Shown here: in pieces, positions 49,201-62,080 of the stretch | Numbering within the stretch: the first letter of the stretch is position 1 | Layout of the letters: every line of letters starts with the position of its first letter | Origin: Mansonella perstans | Taxonomy: Eukaryota > Nematoda > Chromadorea > Rhabditida > Onchocercidae | Assembly (NCBI GenBank): GCA_037074765.1 | Contig: JBAMDO010000039.1 | Coordinates: 248,001-312,000, forward strand | Direction of reading: 5' to 3' | DNA: 64,000 nt | Translations under genes and position numbers: made by a program | The notes under the pieces: generated by a model | The model's input: only the letters and a program-made list of their open reading frames with translations | What the model was told of the DNA's origin: nothing | Databases searched by the model: none

Positions 49201-52200
49201 GATTGAAAAATTTCTTAGCAGAACATTACGAGCTCTTTTTCATTTATCATTATAAAAGAGAAATCAGAGAAATATATTTATCCAAAATTATCAATCTTTT
49301 CTTTTTCCGTTCGCTAATGTTTCTGATGATTAGAAAATATGGCTAATACAGTATGATAATTTTAACACTCAGTATGATTGAATATTACAGATTGCTACAT
49401 TCATTAATTCTTGAAAAAATATCAATGAACTTATTTATATTTTGTAGCGTCGACTTTCGTTTACCATTATCGTCATCATATTATCATGGTTATCACCAGT
49501 ACTATTATTACTACTGATATTGATATTGTTGCAGTTACACGTACTAGCAAACAGATATATAGAATGTAGAAGGCTAACATTCACAATATTATCGAGACAT
49601 AATTTTACATTGCAGAATGAAAATGGGAGAGAAGAACGAAAAAAATAGTTCTTAAATTTATCGGAAGATTTTTAAGTTAAAAAACAAACAAACAAACATA
49701 CAAAAAGCATATACCAACACATACATCACACACATATCTGGCACGCGTGCAGACAGGTGCATCAAAATATAAAATGACCATTCACACAATTTCACAAAAC
49801 TTGAATATTGAAATTTGATCAAACGAATATAAACTGGAAAAGATAATAAAAAGAATCAGAAAAAATTGGTATGAGAAGATCTGCAATATACAATGAAAAG
49901 AAAAAAGGAAAAAAGTGACACGAAAGATAAATTATAAAGAATAAAAAGAGTAATATTGAAGTTTCCATCTGCTATTTTCTTTTCATATAGTTTGGCAACT
50001 TCTTGTCATTTTCAATTTTTTCTTATTCAAAAAAATATTTCTCATTTCATTCACTAAAACATAAAGCTGTGTTTTCTAAAAAGAAAAAAAAAGTAAGAAA
50101 TTTCGTTATTTATTCACCACTGTACAACAGTTCATCAACAATTGCATCACCATATTCCTTTACTTTAAAAATTTCAGTTAAAATTTCAAATAATCAAATG
50201 TGCAAGGAATTGAAGAGAAGCAATATTTTGCTTCAATATTTTTCATTTATTTTCTTTCAAATTTTTTTCAGATTCAATTTTAAAAGATTGATAACAATAG
50301 CGAATTTCATTCGTATTTTCTCTTCTTCATTTTTTTTCACATCTAATTTCAAAATGTCACGAATAATGAAGCAACCATTTTAATCTTCTCTCACCTTTTT
50401 ATGACCATTCCTTGTCAAATAACAGTGACGGAAAAATGCAATGATGTCACAAATAAATATAAATGTGCCCGTCTCTATCTTACAATTTTTCTAGGCTTGT
50501 TAATTCTAGCAATTCACATTCGTCAGTAAGTATTAAAAGTCCAAGCTTTTTAGAAATCTAAGGCAGTGACAGATTGTATCACAAAAAACATTTATTGTTT
50601 CTTTCATCTTTTCTTAACATGCTAAGCTGTATAATTATAAAAATTTTCATACCTTCCCCTTTGTCTTTCCTTTCCTTTCACAATTTACAATTTTAAGCTT
50701 TGAAGCACTAAATGATTCAGTGACGAAAGATACTAAAATCATTAAACAGTAATTAAATGCTCAAATTTGACTTATTCTCGTTGTTAAAGTTTTATGTGCG
50801 GAGTAGGAAATTTCATCTGTCGATATAAACATCTGTCAAACTTTTATTTTATCTATTAAAATCACTGGAACAATTGCTTATTGTTGGAAATATTTTTATA
50901 AAATTTTATAATTTAATGTATTGAATTTTAAATAGGTGAAATATCATTTTTGAATATTTTAAGATGAGGAGAGATTTTTTTGTCATCTTGAATATATTTC
51001 TATTGATCAATGCACGTGGTTTATTAAGAAAATTAGTTTTATTTTGGTTGATATTTCTATGATAATTCAATTGTAAAAACCCCACTGATGAATGTAAACA
51101 GATGACAGCTTCTTCTCATCTCGAAATATATTGCGTCAAGAGATCAATTGGTTATTATCAAACGACGCATCAATGATCATTGCCTGATGATGCCTGATGA
51201 TATTAATGATCATCGCCATTTGTTATTTTGAATTAGAAAGATTACATGCGTGGGAATTAATTGTTATACTTCAATGTTATTTATTTTTACTTCACTAGTA
51301 TCAGCAATTGTTTCAGTATCAATTATTATCACCGCTATACATATCAATTTGCCTTTTTCCTATCATTATTCTTGTTCTACATATCAATTTTTCTTAATTC
51401 ATAATATTTTTGAAAGTATTTGCATAATGATTGGCTATGGCAATATTTGTTGTATGGAATATACAACTGATTTGTGATGAGATGAATCAAAGAAAGGCAT
51501 TAATTTTCATCTGAAAATATAGCCTAGAATTATATCCAACATCTGCATGTCTTCGTTATTTTTTATTCCCTTTTCTTCAGACCATCAAATGCGTGTCTTT
51601 AATCATCCTATAGTTTCTCCGCCAGTAAGGCATTTCATTCTTTTTCATAGCATCCCTTGGGTCACTATTCATAGATATATTTATTTCTTTGTGTATACAT
51701 ATAACATAACATATTCTTTTCTAAAATAGGCTAACCTCTTTTCTCAACTAAATAAATATTTCTATTTCAGTAAAATGCTCGGAAATATTTTTCAGTTTTT
51801 TTTTATTTTAAAAATTGATGATTAGCATGAATGGTGCAATCCTCGATATTTGGTTTATTTTAATAAATCTGGAAAGAGGAATAGATCATAGATAATCCGC
51901 TGATAATGAAAAGATTTGATGAATGGATTCAAATGAGACATACCAGAAAGGAAGAAATATGTCATTCTCGTGACTTTTTACTCTTATAAAACTTATTATT
52001 ATTTTCTGTTTTGCTGAAAAATTTCCATTTTTTATCTAACAATCATACTAATTCAAAAAGAACAGTCATTACAATAAATTGAAATAGTACTTTTTTTTAA
52101 AAAAAAACTTACTGATAGTGGGAATTTTTTGAAGGTTATCCTTTCCATCCCATAATTAAACACTTTTTTTTCAAACAGTTTCATTTATTTTTATTATAAT

Positions 52201-52289
52201 TTAAGGAAAACTATTGCAATTTATTTCATGTTAGAGGTTGATACTGCAGTGCTCAGTATTCGTTTAATTTGCATATTTTAGTAGTGCAG

Positions 52290-52430
52290 GCATGATATAA
52301 ATGAGTATTATAATATTATCGCTTTATCTGAAGCTCGAAAAGAGTTGATATTAGATGAAGATGGATATAGAACAAAAAAGAAGAAGCAGAAGCAAGCTGT
52401 TATCCATTATACTGATCAACAAACTTCGAG
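52290..52430 (+). CDS. Orphan exon candidate (partial)
   Basis: Bounded by TAGTAGTGCAG and CGAG|GTAATG. Open in one frame for 46 codons: NIIALSEARKELILDEDGY, then a KKKKQKQ basic run and AVIHYTDQQTSR. Composition is much less AT-biased than the flanks. Entry and exit are both in phase 2. Family not recognised. Confidence 0.4.
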
Positions 52431-55012
52431 GTAATGAAATCATCCCACAATTTATTGATAAGGACTGGAACTTAATAATCTTTTAGCTTTTGTTTTTAAA
52501 TTTGTTAGAATCATATTAATGCATAACTGATTGAAAAATCGGCGATTTGTATTAATTGTAAACAAATCTAATACGATATCTTCAATCTCTTCTTATCAAA
52601 TACTGCGACATTAGGAAAGTATTATGTTTTTTTTGCAAAGATTTTGCGATAAAAGTAAAACTGAAAATAGTAAAATTATTGCTACCTTGTCTTGTTAATA
52701 TTATATTAATTTTAATCATTTTTTTTGTTTGACCCAAATATACCATATATCGATAAAAATGACAAATTTGTTTCAAATTGGAGAACTTCGTGAAATTTTG
52801 TATTGTTTTTGAATTGTTTGAAGAAAAACGGAAGAAGAACCAAGTATATTTAAGCATTCCAGTACTAATTTTAATCAATTTGTACCCATTACAAGATATT
52901 TCTATTATGTTATACTTGTAAAGAATGAACATTTCACCATGCTCTGCTGAAATTTGTGTTGAGAAAAAAAAAAGTAAGTGCAACATTTAATTTTATTTTT
53001 TTCATTATTAGTTAAATTTAAATTCTTGAATAATTAATCATGAGCAGAAGAAAAGATTTATTACAGTTGATAATATCCGAATTGCGAAAAATCGATTAAC
53101 GAACGAAAGAAAAGAATTTTATGATATTTTTTGAAGACCAAAAAGAATTTCTTTCTTTCATATCAAAAAATGATTTTTTACAATGTTTTCATTCAAAAAT
53201 GAGCGTTTATGTACAAGTCTCACATCCAGAAATCATATTTTCTTGCTGAATTATTGGTAGAAGTTAATTTTGTTTGATATCAATGTTGAGTTTGATAGAG
53301 CGCATCTCTTTTCGTTAAGAGTTTGCTAAAAGAAATGAACAAAAATTGGCCAAATCGATTATTGCAAAGTTAAAATTGCATATTTTCCTGAACAAAATTA
53401 ATCAACTAGCAAGTCTAAACTTTCAAAGAAATCACCATTTTTACTTATCATGTAATTACTATTCTAATTACTTTATCATTATTCTTTTGCATACTGTCAC
53501 AGGAAAACATTACCTTACCTTTTATTTAACTTTGCAGTAGTTTAATCCTTTAACAATTACATCTGACATTTGTAAATAATCATTCCTTCTTCTACTTCAT
53601 TTTCCAGTCCTTCCCTCCTCCGTTTCATTTTTAAGTTCTTCTGTTTCTTTTATGGAACAATCGAATGATGAAAAATTTCGTTAAATGACAAATCGATCAA
53701 AAATTATGTTTAATAGATTTTAGTATCATTGCAAATTTAAACTAACTTCGGTGTCCACTGGTGGTGAATTTAAGTTGTCGCTTTCACTGAAATAACCTAA
53801 TTTTAGTTTGCGTCATCCATTAAAATTATCACTCCTTGCGCTCCTCAATGCTAAGCAAATCCCACTGAATTTCAGTTCTTCTCAATACTTATTTACTTTG
53901 CTAGTTCCCAAACTTCCTTAAAGAACTTACTTGGATATACTCAATTTCTCTTTTTCCAGCATCATTATTTGTTTACTCAACAAAATTGCATCCCGTTTTT
54001 CTTTTTTAATTCAGTTTTGGTTAATGATAAATATTTGATGATATTTGAAATAACAAAAGACAAAATATTTACTGAGGGTGTAATGATTAACATTTTCTCT
54101 TAATTATTTACGGAAAGATTATTCCCTTGCATGATTTGTTAATGATTTCAACAGAGAAAGAAACAGAAGAGATGGAGAGTGAAAAAGAAGAAATAAATAT
54201 ATTTATCCGGAAATTTTAATAATTTAATCACAAATAACTGAAAAATATATCATATTTTTTTAAAAAAAAATTGATGCAAAATTTAGTCTAATCTGTTATT
54301 ATTCATTAAATTTCATCGCAAATATGTTAATAGATTATTTTCATCTATTTCTTGAGCTTCTTGTGCAATCTATTTCAACTTGTTTTCATTCATCTTTTTT
54401 CTTTGCTTTAATGAACATTCAAATTTTATAGATTGATAAATTCCATATCATTTAAAGGACCAAAATTGTTACCTTACCATTTCAGCTTACGCTACAAATG
54501 AATTCCTTGCTTCTTTGGGAAATTATTATGGTAACAAGAATCATAGTTACATAAATACAACAAATAATCTGATTAGAGTATACTTATTGATATGCAACAC
54601 TCAAGTAAATCCACAAGCAATTATTTCACCTTTTGTTACATTTCATACACAACTTCAATTTGTCGAGCGTCGAGATATCTCGATTAATATTACGCAGCAG
54701 AGTGTCTTGAAAATTTTATTGTATATCATGAAAAATTTGAACTTATTTAACGACATAATCTTATATTGCTGATTTTATAGAGATGAGAAATCACTAAGTT
54801 TTATAAAGTTTTTGAAATCTTCGAGATATTCTTAAATAAAAGAAAAAGCAAAACTTTTTTTTTTCATTGTGTATGATTTATGTGAAATGGATTGATTTTT
54901 AATTATCTTTTTCTTTTTTTTATAAGAAAAATCTTTCAAAAGTGAGACTTTGAAAGTAGTGTTTTATGAAGAAATATAATGAAAACAGTTCATAGGTTGC
55001 TGAATAGATGCT

Positions 55013-55038
55013 ATCATGATATTTTACAATATCATGAT
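55013..55038. repeat. Short perfect hairpin
   Basis: ATCATGATATT and its reverse complement around a TTAC loop. In the gene-poor region, so probably of little meaning. Confidence 0.7.
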
Positions 55039-56520
55039 ATTTTTGCAAATGCTTTTTATCCGTAAAGATGGCTTATAAGAGTAATTCAACAACGCATTCA
55101 AGTCATCATTCCATTTTCGAATCAATGAATTATGTGCTGTGTTCATACAATTAAATTTAATTGCAAGCAAAAATCAATTTTATTTCAAAGAAAATTCTCT
55201 TCATATTTATATAATTCTGCTTTTTTTTTTTCAAATTTACATCTTTTTTGCAGTACTTTCATGGAATTTGTCAGTAAATATTACTGATTAAGGCAACAAA
55301 CATAGTTCAATATGCCAGTTGAGCATGTTAACATTCCTATGCCTAATTATGTGCGAGCTGTTCGGAACGCATTGTCTTTCATTGTGGATTGCTAAATTTA
55401 ACAATTAATTTGATTTTCTTAGGCAACGAAAAAATAATCAAAAAGACTGAATGCGGAATATCGTCAGAATGATTATATTGCCAAGAATTTTGGCAATTAC
55501 AAATTAACACTTTTCGTCGTAATAGCGCGAAACGTTTCATGCAAGGCGATGAAAATACGAAAAAAGATTTAATGGCAAATTTTAATTCGTCAAAAATTTC
55601 AACAGTAATTGAATTTTTGCTTTTCAAAAATTTTTTGGTAACCTTAAATTTATTTCATGAATTTTTTCTACGATATCTTGGTAAGCTTATTTTTTTAAGT
55701 TACAGAAATTTTACAAAATGTTAAACAGGTAAGCAATGTGCATAATATTATACTTGCTTCTTTATTACAATGTTTTAAGAAGTTTTAATTTCAATTAGCA
55801 GTATATAAATTATTTGATAAATTTATGTATTTCACCAAGCATTTGCTTTTTGTAGTTAAATTCGCTTTTTATTTCTGAAAAAAACTTTTCAGCATGATTA
55901 AGCATTTTTTTGCTTGGATTTTATTTTGCTTCATGATAATAACATTTCCAAAAACCAAAAATATATAGATGTTTATCGCAATCCCAAAGTCTAAGTGACT
56001 GTGCTTTATCCTTCCGATTTTATCGGTGTTTGCAAAAGTTTTAGAAGAAAAACGAAAATTTAATCTAAATCCTACACTACGCAAATTAATTGTATTTTTT
56101 GTGTCAAATTTCTCTTTTTATGAACTTTTGCGAATATTGTAAAAAAACTTCGAGCATTTTGGAAGAATTGCAGATTTTAAATTTTATTCCGCAAGATTTT
56201 TTTTAAATGATTGATTCAGTATTAAAACAACCGATTTAAAATGATTGATTCACTAACTGCTTTTCTTTCCTTTTTTTCCAAAAAATGTGCTGCCATAATT
56301 TATTTCAACAGACACCTCGAATTTCTGAATTTCAAAAAAGCTGAGAAATCAAAAGTAAAATGTTGAATTTAAAGAAAAAACATTAAATACGTAACGTTTT
56401 AATTAAAATTTGCCAATTTTTCGTCGTAATTCATTTATTTGCTGGTTGTTTAACCGAAATTGTTAGTTTTATAATTTTTTTAAAAGAACCATTTAGGAGG
56501 AAATAAATATTTAATTGCAG

Positions 56521-56618
56521 GAACAAAATAAATTAAACACTCTAGTTCAACAACGCAGAAACCAATGGAGACAACGTAATTGGGCAAGTACTATACTTCC
56601 GCCATGGCATACAAGATG
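56521..56618 (+). CDS. Orphan exon candidate (partial), possible GC donor
   Basis: Preceded by ATTTAATTGCAG. Reads EQNKLNTLVQQRRNQWRQR and then NWASTILPPWHTRW. No GT donor lies at the end of the coding-like part. The best match is ATG|GCAAGC, a GC-type donor. Family not recognised. Confidence 0.4.
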
Positions 56619-59600
56619 GCAAGCTTTTCTTCTTACCCTTCAAATTTATTGCTTGTTTTCGTCTTTTAAGTTCAATTATTTAAATTTAACTATAGTAATA
56701 TAAGAGGTAGTTACTCTATGAATTTAATTGTCACAAAATGTCATCAACAAAACAATAGCACGAATGGTATCATTATTAACTTCATGCCATAGCAAATCAC
56801 TATTATTAAGAACAATCTATCAAATCATCAAAAGTTTCTTACTCAAATGTATTAAATAAAAAAACAGTAAAAAAATGGAATGACCTTTTTAGAAATTTGA
56901 AATTTTGTAAATTGATGTTAAAAGCAAAACTTTGATCTTTTACTACACTTCTTATCATTCTTTAAAAAAAAAAATAAATTGAAAGTAAGTAGCTTGTTGA
57001 TTAAAGATTGCTCATTTCGCTGATTAATGTACAATACTTACTACAGACAGTTTGCTCAATTGCTATTGATATTTGAGACTAAAATATTTGACAAACAAAA
57101 TAGAGTATATCTATTCAGTTTCAGATCAAATTGATAAACTTTGATGTTAAATAAGTCAAATAATAATAAAATTTTAAACGACATATACCGCTTATCAATC
57201 CATAATACATGTTCGGAATTAAATTTATCATCTATGCAAAAATAATTTTATGTATTTCTATCATCAATAAACACATATATCCTTTGTGTGACAATCACGA
57301 ATCATTTGTCATTTGGCGCCTCTTGCGAAAAATACTGAAAGCATCCATAATCGTGAATGTGAAGAAACTGAAGAAAACTCATCTCTCATGTAGAATTGCT
57401 TTTCAATTTCAATTGCATAGTCGCGTCGAACGAAATAGAATGATTCTTCGGCTATTCTTTTGCGCTGTTGTCAAGATATTAAGCACATTATTTTCAGAAG
57501 GGAAGTAACTATATGTGAGCATCATACGGGCATTTATATTTTTGAAATGATCAGTTATTGTTTAAACGTTTTTTGTTTGTTGGCTTCAACAGTTACTATT
57601 TCGACGTTATTGTTTCAATTACTGTTTCAACATATGATATTTAATTTTTTTAGATTTATGTTAGATTTTAAAAAATAAGATTTTTTAGCAAAGAAAGTAT
57701 TGAAACAAAAAATTAGAAGAGAAAGAAATTTAATAAACAAATTAAGTATTTTTTGTGTAATGGACTTTACTTAATTATTCTTATATTACAGTTATGTATT
57801 TATGTAATATAATTATAACTTCATTACAAACAAACATATATGCTTTTTCACATATAATCTTACATTAGCATTTTGCAGATATGAATTAAAGCATAAAGTG
57901 AGATGAATAAATCTGAAATAAGAAATTCGGGATAAAATTTTAAAAATAAATCGATTTGAAGAATTACTAGAAATAATTATCAGCAGTCAAATATGAAACT
58001 GGGCAGAATAAAAATTTTACGATTCAATTTCCGCTTCTAATCTTAGACCTATGTAAATCAAACTAATACTAATCTTTTACATTATGTTAGCATCATTGGT
58101 CAACAACTCACGGACTAAAAATTACTTTATCGTAAATTAGAGTAAAATTTTAAAAAGAGAACATTTTTACTTTAGTTTTGTGTACGACGGTTTAAAAATG
58201 TAAATATATTAATAAGTTTACATGTATTTTGTATTAACTCTCCCACATTCTGACTGATTTTTTTTCAAGGCTCTTTTGTTAAGTTGCTTGTTAAAATTTT
58301 TGAACGAATGCAGTGTTAATCAGCATTTAAAAATTTCTATTTAATTGTGAATCAATTTTTTGCAACAAAATAATTAGATATCCGCCTGAACAATGAAAAG
58401 TATGTAAGAGATGCTTATAATGCAAACAAATTTTTTTTCATACATTCAAAGTCGATAATAAGCTTGTAAGCTGTGTTTCCTACCGATATTATTTGTCATT
58501 TCTATCATCTTTTGCTAATGGTAAATTTATTATTACCTCTCTTATTGCAATTATTATCCTTGTTTACTAATGTTATCGATCCCGCTGTTAACGGGAAAAT
58601 CACCATTATTATTGTTGCTTATTATTTGTTTTATTATTCTTGTTATCTTTTGCTGATACTATTATTTTTCTTATTACAATTACTGTCGATATCGCTTTCG
58701 TTTTTGTCTGCATCGTTAATAAGATCATCATCGCTAATACACTTTATTTTCTATTAGTATCCGTCTTATCGCTGATGCCACTTTGCAATATTTTAGAATT
58801 AATTTCAGGATTAATTTTTCCTCATTATTTTTAAATCGTTATCAAGGCTACTTCTAACTACAAAAGATGGGACAGAAATGTAAAATTTTATTAAATCATT
58901 TTTCTTGTTCTGAGCCTAGCTGTGCAAGAAAAAAGATTAAAAAAAATTAAGCTGTGACGAGTATCGCAAAATTCATTACCATATTATCTGTTAATAAAAC
59001 AATTTTTTTTATTAATTCACAACTTCGTTTTCGTTTTTCTTTCCTTTTTGTTGAATCATATATATGTAATAAATTTAACTTGGAAATTCGAATTTGAGTG
59101 ATATTATATTAGCAGGATTAAAGTCTGCAATATCAGCTGAGTTGCAAGAATGATGCCACCGCAAGTCATTATTCTGATAATCGTCTTTCTACATTACTGC
59201 ATATTATCATCGTCATTGTATTCCTTGTTTTTTACCAAAGATTTCAATTATTGTTGTTAGAATATTGTTTTGACAGCAAAAACAGTAAGTTTTAAAATTA
59301 TTTAAAAGATAAATACTGCTGCAATTACTGCTGAATTTTTAAAAAACTTAATAGCTTTAATCTTACATTCTCATATCATTATTTATGAACTTCTCATATC
59401 ATTATTTATTTCACTTCAGATTATCTTGAAAAGTTAGTTATTTGATAATCTAGTCATGTTATTAGTCCTCTATTTAATACTGGATATAAAATCGCTTCTT
59501 TCGTTATCTGAGAAAATAACAAATTCTTAACAATAGAGCAGAATTTAGACCGGTTTTTGAAAGTTGTATAGATGGAATAAACTAACGAAATATAGCAATT

Positions 59601-60786
59601 TTTCAAAAGTAAGAAATAAAATTAACAAAAATTTATAAAATTTTATCAATAAGGTATCACTGCTGAACTATCCTAAATCCAAATCGGCAGTTTCTCTTCA
59701 TTACTTCCAAAAGATATAAGAAAGCTGGTCCCATTCAGCGATAAATGAGGGATTAAAGCGATGTTTAATTGAGACTTAGAAGAAAAAAACTCAAATATGT
59801 AAAAGTTCTTAATATCAAAACAAGAAATTTAATTGACATCGTTCAAACACACGGCTCGACAGATTTGTATAGTTTGGTATTAACAGTATTATTTCCTGCA
59901 ATTTTTCATTATACTTGTTTATCTAATACTGCCCTCTAACTGCTAGTTCTGATAATTAATCAAAGCATTTCACTAAATCTCTTCCAAAATTTTCCCATTC
60001 ATAATGCAGAATTTTCTTTTTTTTCTTCATTGCTGCAAAATCTTCTTATTCGTTACAAAGAAACGAGAAAAGAAGACATTGAAAAAGTAACGAAATAACA
60101 TTTAAAATAGAAGAAACAAAAAAAAAATTTTGCTCTTCAACGGAAATAAATTAAAAGGATTTCCAAAGCAAATAGAAAACATAAGGGGGAAGGGAATTCG
60201 AAAGACTTAGTAAACTTTCTGACTGCAAATAGTTTTCTGGAAAACTATTTATTTTCATTTTTTCTTTTTTAGCATTTTTTTACATACAATTTCTACTCTT
60301 TTTCATCAAACAATCCTCAAGTGCTTTTTAAATTCTCCACTAAATTCATTTATTCTTTCTGATTATTTTATTTCTATGGTAATGAAATTATAAGGTTTAA
60401 CTTTCTTTCCTCAATTTACCCGTATTTTCTAATTCTTTTCTGCTTCATGCTTAACTGGAAAAGAATAATTGAAGCGACAATTCGCCTATAGACGAAACTA
60501 TTATCACATCATGTTAAATGAATGGAACATTTCAAATAGATTTTTAGCACCGTCGATAAAAAAGGGATTGAAAAGCCCTCAAGAAAAGGAAATTGAAAAT
60601 GATAAATCCTTGATAAATGAGACGAGTAACAACTGATGTGAAGAAAATGAACAAAAAATGAAATTGGCATGAAATTTAACAATAATTTCCTATATTTTTA
60701 AGCACTGCTCTTTGCTTTTTAAAAAAAAAAGGACAACATAGAAAGTAAAAGTGAATGCATTTTTTATGAAGTTTTTTTTTAAATAA

Positions 60787-61275
60787 CATTTAATAACAGA
60801 AGTGTTTGACAGCAAAATGAACAGCAATTTATTATAATTGTTTGTTTGACAATTTTATTGTTATGCAATTGTAATAACGATAATAGATTAATAGTTATTA
60901 TTTGATATGAAATTTATTCATTACATCTATCAATTTAAATTATGAGGCAAAAAAAAACAATTTCAATAATATTGAATAACAGGACCTAATATTATTGCAG
61001 TCATAACAACAAATGCTACTATTATTGCTACATCCAATATTTTATAACAAAATGTAACTGCTACAACAATAGCGGCAACAGTAAACAAAAGCAACAATAC
61101 AATAACAACAGCAATACCATCAAATTACTCATCGTTGTCTACTATTTTTGCTATCATAGCATCAATAATACATTTAATAACAAAAGTATTTGACAGCAAA
61201 ATCAACAACACAATTTATTATAATTGTTTATTCTAACAATTTTATTGTTATTCAATAGTTATAACAATAATAGTA
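60787..61275. repeat. Direct repeat pair of about 100 bp, about 384 bp apart
   Basis: CATTTAATAACA-AAGT-TTTGACAGC and the following approximately 80 bases occur at about 60787-60893 and again at about 61171-61275, with small differences. The DNA between is rich in CAA/TAA-like triplets. Confidence 0.75.
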
Positions 61276-62018
61276 TCAGTAATGGCAATATCAAACCAAA
61301 TATGACAGAATCAATAAGAATGAAAAGAAAAAAAAAGGAAAAAATAACAAGATACCAATGAGTTGTTAGCAAATTGTTAATGTAATCCACCCACATCATA
61401 GAAAATGTTTTTAATTTGTAGACTGAATGACAAGTGACCCGCTCAGTCATATTCCCACTTTCACATTTCTACTTTTCAGGTGTAATTTCTGTCTTTAAAT
61501 TCATGACAAAGTATGGAACAATATTTATTTCTTTATATTTTCTAAACTTCTCTTTCTCTCTACTTCTCTCCCCTTCCTTTTTTCTTTCTTTCGCATTAAT
61601 AATAATGTGTTTTTTTAAATTTCATAAAAATTTGAAATCATAAATTAATAAATTATTGCAGAAACAAATTTTTTAAGCTTCATTTGTTTTTTCCAACGCT
61701 CTAAGCGATATCATATTGTTTTGCTTTATTTGTTATTTTACTTTTTTTTTACAGGGGAAAAAGATGAATATTTTCATCATTTCCCACTATTATTAATTAG
61801 CTATATTCATGGAATATACATTGGGAAAAAATATTATCATTTGGAACCAATTACGCTGTTGTAATTCAAATCAATTACTGCTATTTCTGCGGTTGATTGA
61901 TTAGTGAAGGCGAATATATCTTGGGATTATTTACCCTTAGGCTTTTTTCGTCCATTTTTTTTCTTATAAAATACATTTACTTGGCATATTTAAATTTATT
62001 TTATTCGATCCATAATAG

Positions 62019-62080
62019 AAATCCTACAAATATTTCGTTATGAGGCGACGACATACGGTATGGTTTGGACCCGAATGCAG
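62019..62080 (+). CDS. Orphan exon candidate (partial)
   Basis: Bounded by CCATAATAG and TGCAG|GTATGC. Reads KSYKYFVMRRRHTVWFGPEC in one open frame. Clearly more GC-rich than its surroundings. Family not recognised. Confidence 0.35.

Noticed and set aside
54486..54772. Open stretch and possible exon (LTLQMNSLLLWEIIM, and an 85-codon frame)
   Set aside because: The two frames conflict, phases do not join the neighbouring orphan exons, and no family was recognised.
57209..57508. 99-codon open frame
   Set aside because: No splice borders, weak codon usage and no family; a possible minus-strand ATG here also stops after 17 codons.
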